This document shows, piece by piece, positions 1 to 7,913 of a stretch of DNA of 64,000 nucleotides. Under the pieces are notes generated by a model that was not told the origin of the DNA, searched no databases, and saw nothing but the letters and a program-made list of their open reading frames with translations. The position numbers were made by a program, and so were the translations under genes. Origin of the DNA: Sphingomonadaceae bacterium (GTDB taxonomy: Bacteria > Pseudomonadota > Alphaproteobacteria > Sphingomonadales > Sphingomonadaceae); contig JANWWL010000005.1 in NCBI GenBank assembly GCA_025056155.1, positions 124,001 to 188,000 on the forward strand, in the 5' to 3' direction. The stretch's first letter is position 1, and the number at the start of each line of letters is the position of its first letter.

Positions 1-1
1 C

Positions 2-577
2 GTCGTGGTGGTGCCCAAGGTCGAGGGGCCGGAGGATGCCGCCCGGGCCGTGGCGTTGGCGGGGGGCAAGCCGGTGTGGGTGCTGATCGAAACCCCTCGG
101 GCGGTGCTCCAGGCGGCCGCGATCGCCGCCACGCCCGGAATCGCAGGGTTGGTGGCGGGCTTCGCCGACCTCGCCAAGGACCTGCGGTTGAAAGCCGGCC
201 GCGACCGCACGCCCTTGTTCCACGCCATGAGCGTGATCGTGACCGCCGCGCGGGCGGCCGGCATCCTCGCCTTCGATGGCGTGTTCGTCCACCTCGACGA
301 CCCGGCCGGTCTCGAGGCCGAAACCGCACAGGCGGTGGCCTTCGGCTTCGACGGCAAGACCTGCATCCACCCCACCCAGCTCGAAACCGTCAACCGGGCC
401 TTCTCGCCGTCGCCAGACGAGGTGGCCGAAGCGCGCGCCATCGTGGCCGCCTTCGAAGCGGCCCGCGCGGAAGGCCGGGGGGTCGCGACCCACCGCGGCC
501 GGGTGGTCGAAGCCCTGCACGTCGCCGAAGCGCAGCGCGTGCTGGCCGTCGCCCGCGCCATCGGTCTCTCGAGCTAG
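2..577 (+). CDS. CoA ester lyase, HpcH/HpaI aldolase / CitE-like (5'-truncated)
   Basis: C-terminal 191 residues of a CitE/HpcH-HpaI superfamily lyase; the gene begins before the window and the frame is open from base 2. The segment GFDGKTCIHPTQ, about 115 residues into the visible part, is the usual C-terminal signature of citrate lyase beta / malyl-CoA lyase-like enzymes, which cleave or form C-C bonds of acyl-CoA esters using a divalent metal. The metal-binding N-terminal half is not visible, so the substrate (citramalyl-, malyl- or beta-methylmalyl-CoA) cannot be told. It ends 10 bp before the convergent ygfZ gene. Confidence 0.85.
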   Translation, partial: VVVVPKVEGPEDAARAVALAGGKPVWVLIETPRAVLQAAAIAATPGIAGLVAGFADLAKDLRLKAGRDRTPLFHAMSVIVTAARAAGILAFDGVFVHLDDPAGLEAETAQAVAFGFDGKTCIHPTQLETVNRAFSPSPDEVAEARAIVAAFEAARAEGRGVATHRGRVVEALHVAEAQRVLAVARAIGLSS

Positions 578-587
578 GGGGCCCGAG

Positions 588-1373
588 CTAGAAGGCCTCG
601 GCGGGCAGCCAGGGCGGCCGCAAGAGCCGCGCCGGGTGGCCCGCCACCTCGAGCGGCCGGTCGAGGAGTTCGAGGCGCAGGTGGGCCAGCACCACGGGCC
701 CCTCGGGCGAGCCGCGCAGCACGCCCGCCTCGCGCTCGCCCGCCCACACGCGCTCATGGCCCGGCGGGCCCGACAGTTCCAGGGGCAGGAGCCGCCGGCG
801 CACTCGGTCGCGATGATGCATGCGGGCCGTATTCTCCTGGCCCACGTAGCAGCCTTTGGTGAACGACACGCCATGAAGCTCAGCGGCGTTCGTCTCGAGC
901 CACAACAAATCCTCGACCTCCGCCTGATCGGGAAGGCCCAGGGCCAGGCGATGGCGCCGGTAGGCGGCCTCGTCGGCATTCGGCACATGGGCCCCGGCGG
1001 GGGCCACCCAGCGCGCCCCTGCACCCGCCCAGCGGGGGTCGGCGGGGTGGCCGGCGGCCTCGGGGCCCCAGGCCGCATAGACGGCAAGGTCGGTCGCTTC
1101 GAGGCCCACGGGCCGGCGCAGCCGGTAGAGGGCCAGCCGCTTCATCAGGGCGTCCGCCACGGCCCCCTCCACGTCGATCAGCACGTCCTCGCCGTCGGCG
1201 TGCAGGAACATGGCGAACTGGGCCTTGCCCTGGGGCGACAACAGGCCCGCCCACAGCGGGCTCGCCCCGGCCAGCCGGGTTATGTCCTGCGTCAGGAGCC
1301 CCTGCAGGAAGTCCCGCGCCTCCCCGCCCGAGACCCGGATCACGCGGCGGCCTTCGAGGTGGGCAAGGGGCAT
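588..1373 (-). CDS. ygfZ: tRNA-modifying / Fe-S cluster folate-binding protein YgfZ (GcvT-like)
   Basis: 261 aa, in the range of alphaproteobacterial YgfZ/COG0354 proteins. The diagnostic motif KGCYVGQE is at residues 173-180. The family binds folate and supports assembly or repair of Fe-S clusters of enzymes such as MiaB. The open frame runs another 1 kb upstream on this strand, but that stretch is antisense to the dihydroorotase gene. The ATG at 1373, followed by PLAHLEGR and a GcvT-like N-terminus, is the natural start. The divergent dihydroorotase starts 27 bp away, so the two share a very short promoter region. Confidence 0.9.
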   Translation of the reverse strand: MPLAHLEGRRVIRVSGGEARDFLQGLLTQDITRLAGASPLWAGLLSPQGKAQFAMFLHADGEDVLIDVEGAVADALMKRLALYRLRRPVGLEATDLAVYAAWGPEAAGHPADPRWAGAGARWVAPAGAHVPNADEAAYRRHRLALGLPDQAEVEDLLWLETNAAELHGVSFTKGCYVGQENTARMHHRDRVRRRLLPLELSGPPGHERVWAGEREAGVLRGSPEGPVVLAHLRLELLDRPLEVAGHPARLLRPPWLPAEAF

Positions 1374-1400
1374 GGCGGCCGCTAGATAGGCCGCTGGCGC

Positions 1401-2738
1401 ATGTCCGCAACCTATGACGTCATGCTGCGCGGGGCGGCGGTGTTCACCCCGGCAGGCCTTCTCGATGCCGATCTCGCCGTGTCGGGCGAGCGGATTGCGG
1501 CCCTCCTGCCCCGAGGTGCCGGTGCGGCCGCCGAGGAGATCCCGGCCACGGGTCTTGCGGTCCTCCCCGGGGTCGTCGACACCCAGGTTCACTTTCGCGA
1601 ACCCGGCCTCGAGCACAAGGAGGACCTGGAGTCGGGCTCGCGCGCGGCCGTCTTGGGTGGGGTCACGGCCGTGTTCGAGATGCCCAACACCCGCCCGCCG
1701 ACCGACACGGCCGAGGCGCTCGCCGACAAGCTCGCCCGTGCGAAGGGGCGCATGTGGTGCGACCATGCCTTCTTCGTGGGGGCGACGGCCGAGAACGCGG
1801 ACGGGCTCGGTACGCTCGAACGCCTGCCGGGCTGTGCGGGCGTGAAGCTGTTCATGGGGGCCTCGACCGGCACCCTCCTCGTCCCCGACGACGCGACGCT
1901 CGAGCGCGTGTTGGTCTCGGGCCAGCGACGGGTCGCGATCCACGCCGAGGACGAGCCGCGAATGCAGGCCCGGCGCGACCTTCGGGTGGCGGGCGATCCC
2001 GCAAGCCACGCCGTCTGGCGGGACGACGACAGCGCGCTCATCGCCACGCGCCGGGCCGTGGCGCTCGCCCGCCGCCACGGCCGGCCGATCCACATCCTCC
2101 ACGTGAGCACGCCCCAGGAGCTCGCGTTCCTGGCCGAGCACCGCGACGTGGCGACCTGCGAGGTGACCCCACAGCACCTGACGCTGGCCGGCGAAGAGGC
2201 CTACCCCTGCCTCGGCACGCTCGCCCAGATGAACCCGCCCATCCGCTCGGCCGCCCATCGCGACGGGCTGTGGCATTGGCTGGGCCAAGGGGTGGTCGAC
2301 GTCGTCGGCTCCGACCACGCGCCCCACACCCTGGAAGAAAAGGCCCGGCCCTATCCCGACAGCCCGTCGGGCATGCCAGGCGTGCAGACGCTCCTTCCCC
2401 TCCTGCTTCACCACCACCTCGAAGGGCGCCTCAGCCTCGCCCGCCTCGTCGACCTGACGAGCGCCGGGCCACAGCGCGTCTACGGCATCGCCGGCAAGGG
2501 TCGGATCGCGGTCGGCTTCGATGCCGACCTGTCGGTTGTGGACTTGGGCGGGTCGTTCACGGTCACGGAGGCCTGGCTCGCCAGTCGCTGCGGCTGGTCG
2601 CCGTTTACGGGCATGACGCTCAAGGGCCGGGTGGTGGGCACGTTCGTGCGGGGAGCCCGCGTGATGTGGGAGGGGGAGCTGATGGGCCCGCCCCGGGGCC
2701 GGCCGGTGCGGTTCATCGACACGCTGGAGGCCGCATGA
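1401..2738 (+). CDS. pyrC: Dihydroorotase, amidohydrolase superfamily
   Basis: 445 aa, the length of the PyrC/multifunctional-complex class that cyclises carbamoyl-aspartate to dihydroorotate in pyrimidine synthesis. Candidate active-site residues are K149 (in GVKLFMGAS, the carboxylated-lysine position), H181 (VAIHAEDE), H234 (ILHVS) and D305 (GSDHAPHT). The N-terminal metal motif reads D60-T-Q62-V-H64 rather than the usual D-x-H-x-H, so one metal-binding histidine is replaced by glutamine. The rest of the signature (HFREPG) is intact. Its stop overlaps the ATG of pepA (ATGA). No pyrB is adjacent. Another amidohydrolase activity is possible but less likely. Confidence 0.85.
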   Translation: MSATYDVMLRGAAVFTPAGLLDADLAVSGERIAALLPRGAGAAAEEIPATGLAVLPGVVDTQVHFREPGLEHKEDLESGSRAAVLGGVTAVFEMPNTRPPTDTAEALADKLARAKGRMWCDHAFFVGATAENADGLGTLERLPGCAGVKLFMGASTGTLLVPDDATLERVLVSGQRRVAIHAEDEPRMQARRDLRVAGDPASHAVWRDDDSALIATRRAVALARRHGRPIHILHVSTPQELAFLAEHRDVATCEVTPQHLTLAGEEAYPCLGTLAQMNPPIRSAAHRDGLWHWLGQGVVDVVGSDHAPHTLEEKARPYPDSPSGMPGVQTLLPLLLHHHLEGRLSLARLVDLTSAGPQRVYGIAGKGRIAVGFDADLSVVDLGGSFTVTEAWLASRCGWSPFTGMTLKGRVVGTFVRGARVMWEGELMGPPRGRPVRFIDTLEAA

Positions 2739-4237
2739 AGATCCATTTCCCCGAGGCCATCCCTTCAGCGCCGGCCCTCGTGTTGGTCACCCCCCAGGAC
2801 GGCCCCACCACGCCTGCGGTGGAAGCGGTCGATCGGGCGACCGGCGGGCAGCTCGGCCGGGCCCTGCGGGCGGCCGAGTTCGTGGGCCGCAAGGGGGCCA
2901 CGCTCGAGCTGTTGGCCCCGCCCGGGCTCGACCACGACCGCCTGCTGCTCTTAGGTCTCGGCCCACCGCAGGAGGCGGACGCGCTCGTCTTCGAGGAGCT
3001 GGGAGGCCGGATCGTCGAGGTGCTGGGCACCCGGGCGGCCGCAGTGGCGGTCGACCTCTCGGGGCTTCCCACGCCCCGCTTGGCCCTGGGGGCGGCGGCC
3101 GCACATCTGGCGCTGGGTGCGCTGCTGCGCGCCTGGCGGCACGACCGCTACCGCACCACCCTCAAGGACGAGGACCGGCCCCGCCTGGCCGAACTCGCCG
3201 TGGCCGGCGCGGCCCGAGCGGCGGAGGCCTTCGCCCCCCTCGACGCCGTGGCCCGCGGCGTTTTTCTCACGCGCGAGCTGGTGACGGAACCCGCCAACGT
3301 CATCTTCCCCGAAAGCTTCGTCGAGCGGGTGCGGGCGGCAGCCGAACCCTTGGGGCTCGAGATCACCGTGCTCGACGAGGTCGAGATGAAGGCCCTCGGG
3401 ATGGGCTGCCTTCTGGGGGTGGCCCAGGGGTCGGTGCGCCCGCCCCGCCTGCTCGCCCTCGAATGGAACGGCACGGGCGATTCCCAGGCCACGCCGGCCC
3501 TCTTCGTGGGCAAGGGGGTCACGTTCGATACGGGCGGCATCTCGATCAAGCCGGCCTCGGGCATGGAGGACATGAAGTGGGACATGGGCGGGGCCGCGGC
3601 GGTGGCGGGCGCCATGGTGGCGCTAGCCGCCCGTCGGGCCCGGGCGCGGGTGGTGGGGGTGTGCGGCCTCGTGGAGAACATGCCCGACGGCGGTGCGCAG
3701 CGCCCGGGCGACGTCGTCACCTCCTTCTCGGGCAAGACGGTCGAGGTCATCAACACCGACGCCGAGGGGCGCCTCGTGCTGGCCGACGCCATGGCCTGGG
3801 CGCAGCAGCGGTGGCAGCCTGACGTGATGGTCGATCTCGCCACGCTCACGGGGGCCATCATCGTCAGCCTGGGTCACGAATACGCCGGCCTGTTCACCCC
3901 GCACGACGACCTGGCCGCGCAGCTCTCCGCCGCCGGCGATGCCACGGGCGAGCGCGTGTGGCGTCAGCCGCTGGGCAAGCCCGGCTCGCCCTACGACAAG
4001 CTCCTCGAGAGTGCGATCGCCGACATGAAGAACGTCGGTCCGCGCGAGGCGGGTTCGATCACGGCCGCCCAGTTCCTGCAGCGCTTCGTGGCCGACGGCG
4101 TGCAGTGGGCGCACCTCGACATCGCGGGCACCGTCTGGAAGACCAAGCCGGGGCCCACCCACGGCAAGGGGGCCACGGGCTTTGGCGTGCGCTTGATCGA
4201 CCGGTTCGTGGCCCAAACGCGCGAGACGGCCGCCTGA
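2735..4237 (+). CDS. pepA: Leucyl aminopeptidase, peptidase family M17
   Basis: 500 aa, full family length. The N-terminal macro-like domain is followed by the catalytic M17 domain. GKGVTFDTGG (about residues 259-268) supplies metal-binding Lys and Asp residues, and NTDAEGR (340-346) is the family signature with the metal-binding Asp and Glu and the catalytic Arg. It is a cytosolic hexameric dizinc/manganese exopeptidase that removes N-terminal residues and recycles peptides. The ATG overlaps the dihydroorotase stop by 4 nt, indicating translational coupling. It is followed 5 bp later by holC, a pepA-holC order common in proteobacteria. Confidence 0.95.
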   Translation: MKIHFPEAIPSAPALVLVTPQDGPTTPAVEAVDRATGGQLGRALRAAEFVGRKGATLELLAPPGLDHDRLLLLGLGPPQEADALVFEELGGRIVEVLGTRAAAVAVDLSGLPTPRLALGAAAAHLALGALLRAWRHDRYRTTLKDEDRPRLAELAVAGAARAAEAFAPLDAVARGVFLTRELVTEPANVIFPESFVERVRAAAEPLGLEITVLDEVEMKALGMGCLLGVAQGSVRPPRLLALEWNGTGDSQATPALFVGKGVTFDTGGISIKPASGMEDMKWDMGGAAAVAGAMVALAARRARARVVGVCGLVENMPDGGAQRPGDVVTSFSGKTVEVINTDAEGRLVLADAMAWAQQRWQPDVMVDLATLTGAIIVSLGHEYAGLFTPHDDLAAQLSAAGDATGERVWRQPLGKPGSPYDKLLESAIADMKNVGPREAGSITAAQFLQRFVADGVQWAHLDIAGTVWKTKPGPTHGKGATGFGVRLIDRFVAQTRETAA

Positions 4238-4242
4238 GCGCC

Positions 4243-4704
4243 GTGGAAATTGGCTTCTACCATTGCACCGCGAGCGCCCCGGCCGATGCGGCCGTCCAGC
4301 TCGCCCACCGCGCCTGGGCCGCGGGCGAGCGGCTGCTCATGGTGATGGCCGAAGAGCTTCTCGACGAGCTCGACCTGAGGCTGTGGGCCGAACCGCCGGA
4401 TTCGTTCCTGCCGCACGGGCTGGCCCGCGAGGCCGACCTTGCCGCCCTTCAGCCCGTGCTACTGGCGAGTGCGGTCGAGCCGCTCAACGGGGCCCGCCTG
4501 CTCCTGCTCCTGGACCGGCCGCTGCCCGATCCGGTGGCGGGCTTCGCTCGCGTCTTCCGCCTGTTCGCCGACGGCAGCGAAGGGCATGCCATGGCCCGCC
4601 GCGAATGGAAGGCCTTGGCCGGCCGGCCCGACGTCGTCCGCCGCTACTGGCAACAGGACGCACGCGGCCGCTGGGCCGAGAAGCGCCGGGCCGCCCGCGA
4701 CTGA
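4243..4704 (+). CDS. holC: DNA polymerase III subunit chi
   Basis: 153 aa, typical for HolC. The start is the GTG at 4243, giving MEIGFYHCTAS; no ATG lies between the pepA stop and this sequence. The N-terminus (F-Y-H followed by a helix rich in A and L), WAEPPDSFLPHG and the region around LNGARLLLLLDRPLP fit chi, the clamp-loader accessory subunit that contacts SSB. It lies 5 bp after pepA and 46 bp before the photolyase, probably in one transcript. Confidence 0.85.
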   Translation: MEIGFYHCTASAPADAAVQLAHRAWAAGERLLMVMAEELLDELDLRLWAEPPDSFLPHGLAREADLAALQPVLLASAVEPLNGARLLLLLDRPLPDPVAGFARVFRLFADGSEGHAMARREWKALAGRPDVVRRYWQQDARGRWAEKRRAARD

Positions 4705-4750
4705 AGCGCCGATTGCCCCCGCACGCGCCGGCGAAGATGGCGGGCCGGCG

Positions 4751-6271
4751 ATGACCGTGCTCGTCCCTGTCCTCGGCGACCAGCTCTCCCACGGCCTGGC
4801 GAGCCTCCGGGCCGTTCCGCGGTCCGAGGCCGTCGTCCTCATGGCCGAGGTGATGGAGGAGGCAACCTACGTTCCCCATCACCGCCAGAAGCTGGTGCTG
4901 GTCTTCTCGGCCATGCGCCACTTCGCCCGCGAACTGGCGGCGGCCGGTTGGCGGGTCGACTACCGCCGGCTCGACGACCCCTCGAACCTCGGCAGCCTGT
5001 CGGCCGAGGTGGCGGCCGCCGCCCGCCGGCACGGGGCGGCACGCATCGTGGCCACCTTGGCCGGAGAGCATCGGGTGATCGCCGCGCAGCGCGGCTGGCA
5101 GGCCGCGGCCCGTGTCCCCGTCGAGCTTCTGGACGACGACCGGTTCCTGGTGTGCCCCGACGCATTCGCCCACTGGGCCCGGGGGCGCAAGCGCCTGCGG
5201 ATGGAGGAGTTCTACCGTTGGCAGCGGACGGCCACCGGTATCCTGATGGACGGCGACCAGCCGATCGGCGGCCGCTGGAACTTCGATGCCGACAATCGCA
5301 AGCCCCTGCCCCCCGGCCTCGAGCCGCCGCCCGCTCCCGCCTTCGGCCCCGACGCCCTCACCCAAGAGGTGATGGCGATGGTGGAGGCGCGGTTCCCCCG
5401 GAACTTCGGCCGAACCGAGCGCTTCCACTGGCCCGTCACGCGCGCCCAGGCGCTCACCGCCCTCGATCGCTTCGTGACCGAGCGGCTGGCCCGCTTCGGC
5501 GACTTCCAGGACGCGTTGTCCCACGTCCACGACACGCTGTTCCATTCCGTGCTGTCGGCGGCCATCAACCTGGGGCTGCTCGGCCCCCGCGAGGTGATCG
5601 ACGCGGCCGTCCGGGCCTTCCACGCCCGGGCCGCGCCCCTGAATGCGGTCGAAGGGTTCGTGCGCCAGATCCTGGGCTGGCGCGAATATGTCCGCGGCAT
5701 CTATTTTCTCGAAGGACCCGACTATGTCCGGCGCAACGCGTTCGCCGCGCGCCGGCCGCTCCCACGCTTCTACTGGACGGGCGACAGCGGCATGGCGTGT
5801 CTTGACCGGGCGGTGGCCCAGACGCGCGAGCTGGCCTACGCCCATCACATCCAGCGCCTGATGGTGCTGGGCAACTTCGCGCTGGTGGCGGGCATCGACC
5901 CCTTCGAGGTCCACGAATGGTTCCTCGTGGTCTATGCCGATGCCTACGAGTGGGTGGAGGCACCCAACGTCATCGGCATGAGCCTCCATGCCGATGGTGG
6001 CCTGCTCGGCTCCAAGCCCTATGCGGCTTCGGGCGCCTACCTGCACCGCATGGGCGACCACTGCCGGCACTGCCGCTACGACGTCGCGGCCCGCTCGGGG
6101 CCGCGGGCCTGCCCGTTCAACCTCCTCTACTAGGACTTCCTGGCCCGCAACGAAGCGCAGCTCGCCGCCAATCCGCGCCTGTGGCAGCCTTACGCTACCT
6201 GGCGGCGGTTCGCGCCCGAGCGGCGCGCGGCGATCCGCGCCGAGGCCGCCCGGTTCCTCGACACGCTCTAG
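4751..6271 (+). pseudogene. phrB: Fe-S bacterial cryptochrome/photolyase (PhrB type) with in-frame amber codon
   Basis: The frame encodes a deoxyribodipyrimidine photolyase-related protein of the FeS-BCP / prokaryotic (6-4) photolyase class. It reads 460 codons, meets TAG at 6131-6133, then continues in frame for 45 more codons to a second TAG at 6269-6271. The codon before the stop completes CPFNLLY and the one after begins DFLARN. The family normally has Trp here, so TGG to TAG is a one-base change. All four [4Fe-4S] cysteines remain before the stop (C350, C438, C441, C454), the same positions I recall for Agrobacterium PhrB. Without readthrough, the last helices are lost. It could be a recent pseudogene, a sequencing error or a truncated but folded enzyme. 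Confidence 0.85.
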
Positions 6272-6335
6272 GGGCCCGGCCTGCTTGGCAGGCGGCCCGC
6301 CTCCCTCCTAGATTGGGGGCGGGAGGAGGATCGCC

Positions 6336-7880
6336 GTGAGATTCCAGCGCTTGTCCGACATGACGGCCCACTGGGCGGCCACCACGCCCGAGCGCACCGC
6401 CATCGTCTTCGAAGACGAAGCGGAAACCTGGGCCGACTTCCACGCGCGCGTGCTGGCCTGTGCCGGAGCGCTCAGGGCCTCGGGCGTCGGCCCGGGCGAC
6501 CGCGTGGGCTACCTGGGCCTCAACCACCCGGCCTACCTCGTGCTGATGTGCGCGTGCTTTCGCCTTGGGGCGGTCGTCACGCCCGTCAACTGGCGGCTGG
6601 TGGCGGCCGAAGTCGCCCATGTGCTCAAGGACGCCGGCGTGAAGCTGTTGCTGGCCGATCGGGCCTTCGCCCCGGTCATCGAGGGGGCGACCGCCGAGGC
6701 GCCCGTGGGCCGGGTGGTGTGGACGGACGAGTTCCACGCCTGGCTGGCCGGGTCCGAGCCCACGGCCGAACGCTTCGCCGAGCGGCCCGACACGATCGCC
6801 CTTCAGCTCTACACTTCGGGCACCACGGGCTTTCCCAAGGGAGCACTGCTCACCCAGGCCAACATTCTCGGCACCATCGGCAAGGGCGCCTTGACGGGCG
6901 AGGCCTGGTCCCGCTGGGACGACACCGACGTGGCGCTGGTTGCCATGCCGCTGTTCCACATCGGGGGCACGGGCTGGGCGCTCCATGCGCTGGAAGCCGG
7001 CGCCACGATGGTGGTGCTGCCCCGGCCTGACGTGCGGGCGATGGTGGATGCCATCGAACGCCACCGGGTGACGCGCATGTTCGCCGTGCCCGCCGTGCTC
7101 AACATGATCCTGAACGACGAGCGCGGCCGGGTGGCCGACTTCGGCAGCGTCCGTGCCCTTCTCTACGGCGCGTCGCCCATCCCGCTGGAAGTGTTGAAGG
7201 GGGCCATCGCCCGGTTCCCGAACGCGCAGTTCGTGCAGTGCTATGGGGCCACCGAAACCTGCGGGACGGTCGTCTATCTGCCGCCCGCGGATCATTCGGT
7301 GGAGGGCACGCCCCGGATGAAGGGTTGCGGCAAGCCCTTCCCCGGCAACGAGGTGCGGATCGTGGGGCCCGACCTTCAGGAGCTGCCGCGCGGCCAGGTG
7401 GGCGAGATCGCCGTCCGCTCGGTGTCGGTGATGGCGGGTTATCACAACAACCCCGAGGCGACGGCGAAGGCCATCCGCGACGGCTGGTACCTGACCGGCG
7501 ACGCCGGCTGGATGGACGAGGATGGCTATCTCTACATCCACGATCGGGTGAAGGACATGATCGTCTCAGGCGGCGAGAACATCTATCCGGCCGAGGTGGA
7601 GAACGTGCTGCACACGCATCCGGCGGTGAAGGATGCGGCGGTGATCGGGGTGCCCGATGCGCGCTGGGGCGAGGCGGTGAAGGCAATCCTGGTGCTGAAG
7701 GAGGGGATGCGGGCCACCGAGGCCGAGATCATCGCCCACTGCCGTGGGCGGATTGCGGGCTACAAGATCCCGAAGTCGGTGGATTTCGTGGCCGAGCTGC
7801 CTCGGAATCCGTCGGGCAAGATCCTGAAGAAGGAGCTGCGCAAGCCCTACTGGGAAGGCCAGGACCGCTTCGTGGCCTAA
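6336..7880 (+). CDS. Acyl-CoA synthetase (AMP-forming), class I adenylate-forming enzyme
   Basis: 514 aa. The GTG start is chosen because GGAGGAGG at 6321-6328 sits at good spacing; an ATG eight codons in is the alternative. The P-loop motif YTSGTTGFPKG starts near residue 159, YGATETCG is the A5 motif, YLTGDAGWMDEDGYL is A7, HDRVKDMIVSGGENIYP is the hinge A8, and NPSGKILKKELR holds the catalytic A10 lysine. It activates a carboxylic acid with ATP to the acyl-AMP and then the CoA thioester. Chain length cannot be told; similar genes are called long-chain or medium-chain fatty-acid-CoA ligase. Confidence 0.9.
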   Translation: MRFQRLSDMTAHWAATTPERTAIVFEDEAETWADFHARVLACAGALRASGVGPGDRVGYLGLNHPAYLVLMCACFRLGAVVTPVNWRLVAAEVAHVLKDAGVKLLLADRAFAPVIEGATAEAPVGRVVWTDEFHAWLAGSEPTAERFAERPDTIALQLYTSGTTGFPKGALLTQANILGTIGKGALTGEAWSRWDDTDVALVAMPLFHIGGTGWALHALEAGATMVVLPRPDVRAMVDAIERHRVTRMFAVPAVLNMILNDERGRVADFGSVRALLYGASPIPLEVLKGAIARFPNAQFVQCYGATETCGTVVYLPPADHSVEGTPRMKGCGKPFPGNEVRIVGPDLQELPRGQVGEIAVRSVSVMAGYHNNPEATAKAIRDGWYLTGDAGWMDEDGYLYIHDRVKDMIVSGGENIYPAEVENVLHTHPAVKDAAVIGVPDARWGEAVKAILVLKEGMRATEAEIIAHCRGRIAGYKIPKSVDFVAELPRNPSGKILKKELRKPYWEGQDRFVA

Positions 7881-7913
7881 AGGGGCAAGCTTCTAACGAA
7901 AGCGTTACTCTTT

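Noticed and set aside
588-2417. Long leftward frame covering ygfZ and 1 kb beyond
   Set aside because: The upstream part is antisense to the dihydroorotase gene and has no YgfZ-like sequence; it arises from high GC content. Only 588-1373 was kept.
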